Shown in pieces: positions 7,245 to 13,939 of a stretch of DNA of 16,912 nt; position 1 is the first letter of the stretch; each line of letters begins with the position of its first letter. Source of the stretch: an uncultured Clostridia bacterium (GTDB lineage Bacteria > Bacillota > Clostridia > TANB77 > CAG-508); assembly GCA_948875265.1 (NCBI GenBank), contig CAQRYF010000038.1:1-16912 (forward strand). The letters run 5' to 3'. The notes beneath the pieces are model-generated. The model was not told the origin of the DNA. It saw only the letters and a program-made list of their open reading frames with translations, and did no database searches. The position numbers were made by a program, and so were the translations under genes.

Positions 7245-7275
7245 AGCCAACATTATAATGATGTTGGCTTTTTTG
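7245..7275 (+). terminator. Rho-independent terminator after the dGTPase gene
   Basis: AGCCAACAT (7245-7253) pairs perfectly with ATGTTGGCT (7261-7269) across a 7-nt loop and is followed by a run of T residues. It separates dgt from the CRISPR array, which ends 12 bp beyond. Confidence 0.92.
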
Positions 7276-7286
7276 CTTTCTATTTT

Positions 7287-7300
7287 ATTTACATTAAAAA
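7287..7300 (-). repeat. Remnant of a ninth CRISPR repeat with an internal deletion
   Basis: ATTTACATT joined directly to AAAAA equals the first nine and nearly the last five bases of the array repeat, with 16 internal bases missing. The deletion is bounded by ATT on both sides. The next 34 bp (7301-7334) have spacer length and reach the first full repeat exactly, so this is a decayed terminal repeat at the leader-distal end. Confidence 0.65.
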
Positions 7301-7334
7301 TGTTTGCTTTTGGGTGACAAAGAGAAGATGCCGA

Positions 7335-7823
7335 ATTTACATTCCACTATATTTATATTAAAACCAATGTAGAAGATTAGAAAGTAAATTAGCTGTAATA
7401 TTTACATTCTACTCTATTTATATTAAAACGTGAGGAAATTACCAGTTATATAGTAATTGCAATAGCATTTACATTCTACTCTATTTATATTAAAACAATA
7501 GATGGAGTTAAAAACACCGAATCATTATTAAAATTTACATTCTACGATATTTATATTAAAACCCATTCATTTGCTTGCTGTACTGTTGTAATTGTTATTT
7601 ACATTCTACGATATTTATATTAAAACATTATTTGAGCAATATAAAAATCTAGGAGGAAATCAATTTACATTCTACGATATTTATATTAAAACAAAATGCT
7701 GTTCCTCCTGCTTGTGCTTCTAATCCAAATTTACATTCTACGATATTTATATTAAAACCTTACCTTCAACTCTTCATTTTTAGGATTATTAGTATTTACA
7801 TTCTACGATATTTATATTAAAAC
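7335..7823 (-). CRISPR. Type I-B CRISPR array: 8 repeats, 7 spacers
   Basis: Thirty-base repeats occur at 7335, 7400, 7467, 7533, 7597, 7663, 7729 and 7794. Spacers are 35, 37, 36, 34, 36, 36 and 35 nt. Read on the minus strand the repeat begins GTTTTAATATAAATATCG and ends TAGAATGTAAAT. The ATGTAAAT end is the usual 8-nt crRNA 5' handle of Clostridia type I-B, so transcription is on the minus strand. The five repeats nearest cas2 (7533-7823) are identical. Those at 7400 and 7467 differ at two positions (TACTCT instead of TACGAT on the plus strand), and 7335 has CACTAT. Decay at the low-coordinate end confirms that end as leader-distal and oldest. The spacer at 7627-7662 contains an AGGAGG Shine-Dalgarno-like core, as expected for a phage gene junction. 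Spacer targets cannot be identified without a search. Confidence 0.98.
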
Positions 7824-8009
7824 TGGTAGCTTAGAAATGCTATAAATTTAACTCTTTTAAAGCCTCATTCTGTCGATAAAAGCAATTTAGTAATAATTAC
7901 ATTAATTTATTTTTCTTACAAATTATAAAACCTTAATATTTAATAAAAAATCACATCTGTCATACATAGTTATTTTTTACGCAACTATACATCGACAGAT
8001 AAAAATTCT
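7824..8009 (-). promoter_or_regulatory. CRISPR leader
   Basis: This is the 186 bp between cas2 and the newest repeat, with no ORF. It is strongly A/T-rich next to the repeats, as leaders are. A TATAAT lies at 7922-7927 on the minus strand, preceded 17 nt earlier by only a T-rich -35-like sequence; it is the best candidate for the array promoter and would give a leader transcript of about 90 nt. The motif TCTGTCGAT occurs at 7868-7876 (plus) and again, inverted, inside the palindrome at 7955-8000. Spacer integration by Cas1-Cas2 should occur at the 7823/7824 junction. Confidence 0.8.
7955..8000 (-). terminator. Long imperfect palindrome after cas2: operon terminator or leader element
   Basis: ATCTGTCATACATAGTT (7955-7971) is an imperfect inverted copy of 7983-8000 (about 16 paired positions) around an 11-nt T-rich centre. 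On the minus strand it is followed by GTGA and six T residues. It begins 10 bp after the cas2 stop. This could terminate the cas operon, insulate the leader, or form a protein-binding palindrome. Confidence 0.55.
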
Positions 8010-8294
8010 TTACAAAAAATTAGAAGTCTTATCATCCTCTATCATTCCTAAAAACTCTTTATCTAACCATCGTTGACTTCGACTCTTAAAAACAATCACA
8101 CTATCTTTATCATCACGAATGTAACGATTTAATTCTGTTTTTAATTTTAACATTTGAGACTCCAACAATTCTCCTTCAAAAACAGAATTTTGAATGTGTA
8201 CTAGATATTTTTTGCAAATTTTATAAACATTCCTCAATACTTTTTGTCCTTCTTTTTCTTCCAAATTAATATCATAAACTAAAATCACATACAT
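8010..8294 (-). CDS. cas2: CRISPR-associated endonuclease Cas2
   Basis: Subunit of the Cas1-Cas2 spacer integrase, 94 residues, the usual size. The N-terminal strand MYVILVYDINLEE carries the conserved Asp (D8) of the ferredoxin-like fold, followed by the RNVYKICKKYLVHIQNSVFEGEL region and a late beta strand (DSVIVFKSRS). The start is ATG at 8294, 1 nt after the cas1 stop; a GTGGTGG within the last cas1 codons serves as the ribosome-binding site, so it is coupled to cas1. A nine-residue extension to 8321 lies within cas1 and is rejected. It is the last gene of the cas operon, adjoining the leader. Confidence 0.95.
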   Translation of the reverse strand: MYVILVYDINLEEKEGQKVLRNVYKICKKYLVHIQNSVFEGELLESQMLKLKTELNRYIRDDKDSVIVFKSRSQRWLDKEFLGMIEDDKTSNFL

Positions 8295-8295
8295 A

Positions 8296-9288
8296 TTACC
8301 ACCACATTTTAAACCCTTCATACGGAATATCTTCTGTTAAATATTTTATTAACTTATAAATTTCTAATCTAATTAAATATTCATAGCTTACTTCTCTTTT
8401 TAAAGTTTTGTGCATAATTGTAGTTTGTAATCTACTATCAATTTGTTTTGTTATCTCTTTTCTTGCTTTGTCTTTTATATAGAGAAAATTTAAATTTTTC
8501 TCAAAGTCCTTTTCTGTAATTTGCTTCTTATTTAACATTGAAAAAATTAATCTATCTGCAATGATTGGCTTAAATATCTCTGCAACATCTAAACATAAAG
8601 AAAATCTTCTTTCAGATGGCTCATGTAGATAACTAATAGTAGGATTTAATTGTGTTTTATAAATCTCACTTAAACACCTTGTATAAATTATCGTATTTAC
8701 GTAAGAAATCAAAGAATTGATGGCATTATCTGGTGGATTTTTCACTCTTTTTTCGAATCCAATATCTTGATTAATTATGATATTCCATGTATCATAATAT
8801 ACTTTTCTAATATTTCCTTCTATCCCCATTAACTCTTGTACATCTTTGCATAAATCAATTTGCTTTCTCAAGTAATCAATTTCTTTCATAAAGTCTTTTA
8901 CATCTTTTCCTCTATTATTATAATACGTCAAATTTCTATATATATTATAAGAAGCTGCTTCTATGAATGCCTTTGCTATTTTTAGTCTTTTTTCCTGATT
9001 TGTATAGGCTTCTACTTGTTTAACAAGTAGTTTTCCTGATACCAATGTTTCTTTAGGATAATAAGTTCCTGTATAAAAACCATAATAATTAAAGAAATGC
9101 ACTGATATCCCATACTTTCCTAAAAAATTGAGTAAAGTAGTATTAAAATCAAATTCAGTCATAACGTAGATATCATCTACACGCTCAATTGGAATCGTTT
9201 TTTTAGTATTATCTTTGTATATAATTTCAAGTGTATTATCTTTTCTTTGTATTCTTCCACTTTTATATAAATAATAAGATTGTTTCAT
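8296..9288 (-). CDS. cas1: CRISPR-associated endonuclease/integrase Cas1 (type I-B)
   Basis: Metal-dependent integrase that inserts new spacers at the leader end with Cas2, 330 residues, a normal Cas1b length. The N-terminal beta domain (about 1-85) precedes the helical catalytic domain. The three metal ligands are recognisable: E157 in MGIEGNIRKVYYD, H222 in SYLHEPSERRFSL, and D234 in LDVAEIFKP. A QLNPTISYLHEP segment matches the Cas1 signature N/DP..gflH. The start is ATG at 9288 with AGGAAGGAA about 6 nt upstream, 28 bp after the cas4 stop. It appears intact and catalytically competent, so the array should still be able to acquire spacers. Confidence 0.97.
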   Translation of the reverse strand: MKQSYYLYKSGRIQRKDNTLEIIYKDNTKKTIPIERVDDIYVMTEFDFNTTLLNFLGKYGISVHFFNYYGFYTGTYYPKETLVSGKLLVKQVEAYTNQEKRLKIAKAFIEAASYNIYRNLTYYNNRGKDVKDFMKEIDYLRKQIDLCKDVQELMGIEGNIRKVYYDTWNIIINQDIGFEKRVKNPPDNAINSLISYVNTIIYTRCLSEIYKTQLNPTISYLHEPSERRFSLCLDVAEIFKPIIADRLIFSMLNKKQITEKDFEKNLNFLYIKDKARKEITKQIDSRLQTTIMHKTLKREVSYEYLIRLEIYKLIKYLTEDIPYEGFKMWW

Positions 9289-9316
9289 TTTCTATTCCTT
9301 CCTAATATATCGCATT

Positions 9317-9808
9317 CTAGCAGACATAGCACAAATCATAATAAGCACATTTCTTACATATTTTTTGTCCAATTGGTTTTGACGGTTTGTCTTTTCTTGC
9401 AATTTCTTCTATATTTTTTATTACATTTTCTAATATCTCCCTATCTTCTTGTTCTAAAGTAATTTCCTTTGTTTCTCTTAGTAAGGGAAAGTCTATTTTA
9501 GCTGTTATATTTTTTAGTCCTTTATTTTCTAGGTAATACATATAATATTTTACTTGCCAAATCCCTGCTTCTTCGATTGCTTTTGTCTTTTTTACTTCAT
9601 GTAAAACTGCTCCATTTTTAATAAAATCTATATTTATGGTGTTATCAATTAGTATGTTTTTCTTTTCTCTTGTGTAACTACCTTCATCTAATATTTTTCC
9701 AATTGATACTAACTCGCTATTTTGCTCCATGTTAATTTCATTTGCAAAATACCATAGTTTTCTTTCACATATAAAATAATAATATATCATAACTCCCGTA
9801 ATATTCAT
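9317..9808 (-). CDS. cas4: CRISPR-associated exonuclease Cas4
   Basis: RecB-family iron-sulfur nuclease that trims prespacers and helps select the PAM during adaptation, 163 residues. One cysteine near the N-terminus (C14 in YYFICERKLWYF) and three at the C-terminus (in CKKCAYYDLCYVC, one more Cys than needed) form the expected 4Fe-4S site. Nuclease motifs are GKILDE at about 37-42, a D in NIDFI, the ExK pair in LHEVKKTK, and QVKYYMYYL (QhxxY). The start is ATG at 9808, and its AGGTGAT site overlaps the cas3 stop TAG (9817-9819), indicating translational coupling. It is a stand-alone cas4, as in type I-B, not fused to cas1. Confidence 0.95.
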   Translation of the reverse strand: MNITGVMIYYYFICERKLWYFANEINMEQNSELVSIGKILDEGSYTREKKNILIDNTINIDFIKNGAVLHEVKKTKAIEEAGIWQVKYYMYYLENKGLKNITAKIDFPLLRETKEITLEQEDREILENVIKNIEEIARKDKPSKPIGQKICKKCAYYDLCYVC

Positions 9809-9816
9809 ATTATCAC

Positions 9817-12018
9817 CTAATCACAAAATCTTTCTTCTAATTCATATTTCTTGTCTCTTTCTAGTATTAATCCATTATCTTTATCATATTTTAAGTCAAT
9901 ACATACTATCTCCTCTTTTTCTTTTAAATAAGGAATTTTACTTATGTATTCTCTTAATATTTCTGCTTTTTTTCGACTAATTGTAGTGGTAAGTTTTTTA
10001 ATTTTTCTTTTTAACTCATGTCTATTTTTATAGTTATTTTCTTGTTCATATTGCTCAAATAATGTGATATTTTCTTCATAAATTTTCTTTGGTATTACTG
10101 TTACATTTTCTATATTTCTTAATAGCTTTTGTGCCTTCTTTTTGTCAATATCATAATCAATAATACTATCTAAAACTTTCATACTTTCTTTAAAATCTTC
10201 TAAGAAATCTGTTCCTTCTAAGCATTTCTTGGAATATAGTTCGTCTACCAGTAAAATTTTATCTTCCTCTTCTAAAATTTTTCCATTGTAATCTTCTAAC
10301 ATTTTACTTCCTTTTTTTACTATTTCTAGATTATATACACTATTTTTTCCAACTCCTGTTGGTTCTTTCGTATAAATATGTACATTACTTTGCATTCCTT
10401 TATATTCTCTACTTCTATAACATCTTCCTAATCTTTGAAATAAGCTATCTAAGGTAGAAATTTCTGTATATAAACTATCAAAATCAATATCTAATGAGGC
10501 TTCTACAATTTGTGTTGTAATCCATATTCCATTTTCATTTCTATTGTCTGAGAACACTTTTATTTGATTTTCTTTTTCGTTTCTATCTTTTTGGATAAAT
10601 CTGGAATGTAACAATTTCACATTGATTGTTTTTGTGGAAAGTTTTTGATACATTTCTATTGCTTTATCTACTGTATTTACTATTATTAATACCTTTTCTT
10701 TTTTTCCTTTTTCAAGAATTTCTTCTATGTCTTCCTCTATTTTTTTGTCTATTAACTCTATTTTGTGTCTTTGGGTAGGTTTTATAAATTTTTGATATTC
10801 GAATTGTACTCCCATTTCTTCTAATTTTTCTTTATAAATTCTTGGAAGAGTTGCCGTCATAATCATAAATTTGCCACCTATCTCGTGTATCATTTCTAGT
10901 CCCTTTAAAATAACTGCCACTATTTCTGGCGAATAAGCTTGCACTTCATCTATAATTACTTTTGAATAGCTTAAAGTTGCATATATTTTTTCATATCCTT
11001 TATATTTAAAAACAAAAGGAAATATTTGATCTATTGTACAAGTTGTTACTCTTTTACTTAAATTTTTAGTTTGTTCATAAATTGTTTCTTCATTTTCAAA
11101 TTCCTGTTTTTCTTCTAAATAATCTAATGCTGTTGAGTGTAATAATCCTACATCTTCATAGCCTATTTTTTCTTTGATACGGTCATAGATAGCATTAATA
11201 CTGATTCGAATAGGTAAGGTAAAAAAAGCTTTACTACTCTTACTCCATAATAATGCTGCTTCTGTTTTTCCCATTCCAGTTGAACCAATTACTACTAAGT
11301 TATTATTATGATTACTATGTGCAAACTCTTGTAAATCATTTAACTGATAGCCAGATAATTTCATATATTTTTTTGTTAATTTATCTAATTTCTGTTTTTC
11401 TTTGTTTTCGATTACTATATGAGCTGAACTACTATGGTCTAATCGATGTAACAATCCTTTCAATAAGCAATATTCTTTGTAATATTGGTATTTCTTCGTA
11501 ATTCTTTCTATTTGCCTTACTTTATTGATGTATATTCTTTTGGGATTTTGGTTCAATTCGATTCCCAGCTGTTCTTCTAATTCATTTATTCTTGGCAAAA
11601 TGTCTTTTTCTATAACCTTTTGTACTAATTCTTCTGAAATGTCACTATTTTTCCTTTCATGATGATAAAAGATAGCTTGATAGACTATCTTTTTTTCTTC
11701 TTTTGTAAGTTCAAATTTTATAGTTGGTACAAATAACGGTGATAACTGCTCATGTTTGATTTCTTTATAATTAAATTCTGTTTTTATTGCTTCTAATCCA
11801 ATATTTTTTCTTATTTCATTTTGAAACGGAGTATATACTTTTCCTATATCATGATATGTACATATTATTTTTAATAGCTCCCAAAATCTCTCTTCCTCAA
11901 ATCCCTGCTTATTTTGAATTTCTTCTCCATAGGTTTCTTTCAAAATTTCTAAGTTCTTTAATAGTTCTTGTGTATGCTGCGTAATTGATTCTTCTGGATT
12001 TGATTTTGCATATAGCAT
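9817..12018 (-). CDS. cas3: CRISPR-associated helicase-nuclease Cas3 (HD + DExD/H)
   Basis: Effector nuclease-helicase recruited by Cascade to unwind and degrade target DNA, 733 residues from the chosen start. The N-terminal HD nuclease has H15, H56-D57 (YHDIGK), H89, H119-H120 and a distal HRLDHS at 191-196. The superfamily 2 helicase has Walker A GSTGMGKT at 245-252, motif II DEVQ at 357-360, motif III TAT at 388-390, and a C-terminal domain with QIVEASLDIDFD and the QRLGRCYR arginine-finger motif. The start is ATG at 12018 with GAGGTGAT about 5 nt upstream; a 17-residue extension to 12069 would overlap the end of cas5 and is rejected. It follows cas5 by 16 bp. All key residues are present. 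Confidence 0.96.
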   Translation of the reverse strand: MLYAKSNPEESITQHTQELLKNLEILKETYGEEIQNKQGFEEERFWELLKIICTYHDIGKVYTPFQNEIRKNIGLEAIKTEFNYKEIKHEQLSPLFVPTIKFELTKEEKKIVYQAIFYHHERKNSDISEELVQKVIEKDILPRINELEEQLGIELNQNPKRIYINKVRQIERITKKYQYYKEYCLLKGLLHRLDHSSSAHIVIENKEKQKLDKLTKKYMKLSGYQLNDLQEFAHSNHNNNLVVIGSTGMGKTEAALLWSKSSKAFFTLPIRISINAIYDRIKEKIGYEDVGLLHSTALDYLEEKQEFENEETIYEQTKNLSKRVTTCTIDQIFPFVFKYKGYEKIYATLSYSKVIIDEVQAYSPEIVAVILKGLEMIHEIGGKFMIMTATLPRIYKEKLEEMGVQFEYQKFIKPTQRHKIELIDKKIEEDIEEILEKGKKEKVLIIVNTVDKAIEMYQKLSTKTINVKLLHSRFIQKDRNEKENQIKVFSDNRNENGIWITTQIVEASLDIDFDSLYTEISTLDSLFQRLGRCYRSREYKGMQSNVHIYTKEPTGVGKNSVYNLEIVKKGSKMLEDYNGKILEEEDKILLVDELYSKKCLEGTDFLEDFKESMKVLDSIIDYDIDKKKAQKLLRNIENVTVIPKKIYEENITLFEQYEQENNYKNRHELKRKIKKLTTTISRKKAEILREYISKIPYLKEKEEIVCIDLKYDKDNGLILERDKKYELEERFCD

Positions 12019-12034
12019 AATTATCACCTCTTTT

Positions 12035-12682
12035 TTATTGATACCAATAGATATAATCTCCATCTTCATCTTGTAATACTTCTTCTAAGCATTCTTTGGT
12101 ATGCTTTTCCACATATTTTACATCTACCTTGTCCCATTTTCTTAAATCTTTTTCTATCTTATAAGTAGTATTTAACCTGTAATTAATTCCTTTTATATCC
12201 TCTTCTAAATGTACTGGTATATAAGCATTATATTTATTAATAATATCCCCTTCTACCATTTGAGGTTCTTCTACTATTTTAACTTCATCTACTCTTACTA
12301 AATCTTCATTTCTTCCTAATGTAAATGTTTCTTTTCCTTGTATAATATTTTGATAGATTTCTTCCACTATTTCATCTTCTGCTTTCATGTGAATAACTAA
12401 ATTTACATTTAACAATTGATGTACATTTCTTGGCATAGCAGTTACTTGTCCTTTTCCTTTATACATTCTCAAGTTTTGATAATTACTAAAAATACTTTCA
12501 TATTCCCCTTGAATGGATAAATTCATTGGAAAATATTCTCCTGGCTTTGCTCCTATAATTTTATGAAACATTCCTATTACAGTTGAATAAGGTGGTAATG
12601 GATACGTTTCTGCTACTTTAAAAGCAAATGGCTTTTTATAGCATGCTGTTTCTTGAAATAATTTTAGTTTTAAAATTTTCAA
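12035..12682 (-). CDS. cas5: CRISPR-associated protein Cas5 (type I-B)
   Basis: RAMP-fold Cascade subunit that caps the crRNA 5' handle, about 215 residues. The N-terminus KILKLKLFQETACYKKPFAF followed by ETYPLPPYSTVIGMFHK is the Cas5 (Cas5t/Cas5b) signature, and the rest (MPRNVHQLLNVNLVIHM, TFTLGRNEDLVRVDEV) continues the family pattern. I prefer the TTG at 12682, because GGGTGG lies 5 nt upstream and family members start at this point. A GTG three codons earlier (12691) lies inside that GGGTGG. It lies 17 bp after cas7 and 16 bp before cas3. A TTG start may lower its synthesis relative to Cas7, which fits one Cas5 per complex (inference). Confidence 0.92.
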   Translation of the reverse strand: MKILKLKLFQETACYKKPFAFKVAETYPLPPYSTVIGMFHKIIGAKPGEYFPMNLSIQGEYESIFSNYQNLRMYKGKGQVTAMPRNVHQLLNVNLVIHMKAEDEIVEEIYQNIIQGKETFTLGRNEDLVRVDEVKIVEEPQMVEGDIINKYNAYIPVHLEEDIKGINYRLNTTYKIEKDLRKWDKVDVKYVEKHTKECLEEVLQDEDGDYIYWYQ

Positions 12683-12699
12683 ATAAACCACCCTTTCTT

Positions 12700-13620
12700 T
12701 TATTTTGTTTGCTCGTAATAGTTACTTACTTGGCTTTCTAATTCTTCAAAGAATTCTTGAATTGTTGATACTTTTCCTTCAAATTTTTCTTCTATTTCTT
12801 TTTCATTTTGGAATATACTTTTTACCATTCCTATTTTTGTATCTTTTGCTATTTCATTTTCTCCTATTTTCATTGTTGCTGTATCTTTTAATATATCTGT
12901 ATTAATTTTAAAGTTTCCTTCATTTCCTTCTAGTTTTATTCTTCCTAAAAAGAATGGTGTATTAATGTCATAAAGTCCACCTATTACAAATAATGGGCTT
13001 AGATTTTCTTGTCTTCCTCTAATATCTCGATTTAATATCTTGATAATCTCCATTAATTGATTTACTCTTTTTGCTTTTTCTTCTGCTCCTAACTCGATTT
13101 CTCCATCTTTTCCTATTTTTTCTAAGTCAATGGTTACCGTATAGGTGTAAAAGCTTAAATGTTGTTCTATATTAGCTAAATTAGGAAATTCGTTAATTCT
13201 ATCTGCTAATCCTTTATTATTTAAAAATTCCATATCGCTTTTATAATCTTCTAGAGAAATTGCATGACTTAGTCTTACTGCTGCACTTCTAACATCTGAT
13301 CCTCCCGTCTCATTCTTATCTGATTTTTTAGCAGTTTTAAAATATCCAAATAAGTCCATTTCTTGGGAATCTTTTATGGTTAGGTCATCCTTAAATTGTA
13401 CCGTTCCTTTTGATTTGTCTACTACTTCTAAATTCCATCCAAACATTTTATTTCCAAGTCTTGCTATATCATATCGTATAGCTTGTCTTGATGCAAAGGT
13501 ATGTACTGTTCCATCTCCTCTTGATAGTTTTTTTAGTTCTGATATGTTTCCGATTCCTTCTCCATAGTTTAAACTTTGTGCTTTAAATATCATTGTTATT
13601 GTTAGACCTCTTTTATTCAT
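12700..13620 (-). CDS. cas7: CRISPR-associated protein Cas7 (Cst2/DevR family)
   Basis: Backbone subunit of Cascade, present in several copies along the crRNA, 306 residues. MNKRGLTITMIFKAQSLNYGEG followed by NISELKKLSRGDG and TFASRQAIRYDIARLG matches the Cst2/DevR branch of Cas7 typical of the Tneap form of type I-B. GGSDVRSAAVRLSHAISLEDY and GGLYDINTPFFLGRIKLEG are further family-like blocks. The start is taken as ATG at 13620 (GGAGG 9 nt upstream); ATG at 13626, two codons earlier, is only 3 nt from GGAGG. Either start overlaps the cas8b stop (13613), so translation is coupled. The strong ribosome-binding site and ATG start fit the high stoichiometry. Confidence 0.94.
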   Translation of the reverse strand: MNKRGLTITMIFKAQSLNYGEGIGNISELKKLSRGDGTVHTFASRQAIRYDIARLGNKMFGWNLEVVDKSKGTVQFKDDLTIKDSQEMDLFGYFKTAKKSDKNETGGSDVRSAAVRLSHAISLEDYKSDMEFLNNKGLADRINEFPNLANIEQHLSFYTYTVTIDLEKIGKDGEIELGAEEKAKRVNQLMEIIKILNRDIRGRQENLSPLFVIGGLYDINTPFFLGRIKLEGNEGNFKINTDILKDTATMKIGENEIAKDTKIGMVKSIFQNEKEIEEKFEGKVSTIQEFFEELESQVSNYYEQTK

Positions 13621-13939
13621 TTTCATTTTCCTCCTTATTTACCATATATCTTTCTTGTGTTAATCCAGCTATAAAACTGTGTCCTAATTCTTTCCAATCT
13701 ACACCTTCATTATTTTTGATTAATATTTCTGGTATATCTTTTCCTTGTGACCAAATCACTCTCATAGCAGTATCTACAAATTCATCTTTTCTATTTCCTT
13801 TGATACTATTTAGCATTTTGTAAATATATCCATCTAGTTTGTTTTCGTTCTTGTCTTTTTTTAATTGTGAATATATATCATTACCTAAGCTAAACATTAC
13901 TTTTAATTTTTTATTTGCTTTTTCTATCTTTTCTTTCAA
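13613..13939 (-). CDS. cas11b: Predicted Cas11b small subunit from internal start in cas8b
   Basis: In frame within the 3' end of cas8b, a perfect AAGGAGG (13948-13954) is followed 8 nt later by TTG (13937-13939). Translation from here would give 108 residues beginning MKEKIEKANKKLKVMF, largely alpha-helical, ending at the cas8b stop. Type I-B, I-C and I-D systems are known to make Cas11 by internal translation of the cas8/cas10 gene, and the separate small subunit lines the Cascade belly. No separate cas11 gene is present in this operon. An ATG 14 codons further on is an alternative start without a comparable site. The AAGGAGG encodes Lys-Glu-Glu codons in cas8b, so chance in a purine-rich stretch is possible. 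Confidence 0.55.
   Translation of the reverse strand: MKEKIEKANKKLKVMFSLGNDIYSQLKKDKNENKLDGYIYKMLNSIKGNRKDEFVDTAMRVIWSQGKDIPEILIKNNEGVDWKELGHSFIAGLTQERYMVNKEENENE

Noticed and set aside
7335..7823. Plus-strand transcription of the CRISPR array
   Set aside because: The repeat reads GTTTT...ATGTAAAT only on the minus strand, repeat decay is at the low-coordinate end, and the A/T-rich leader adjoins the identical repeats at the high end.
11253..11501. Plus-strand ORFs opposite cas3, cas5, cas7 and cas8b
   Set aside because: They are low-complexity Leu/Phe/Ile-rich translations of the antisense of Lys/Glu/Asn-rich genes, with no ribosome-binding sites or family features.
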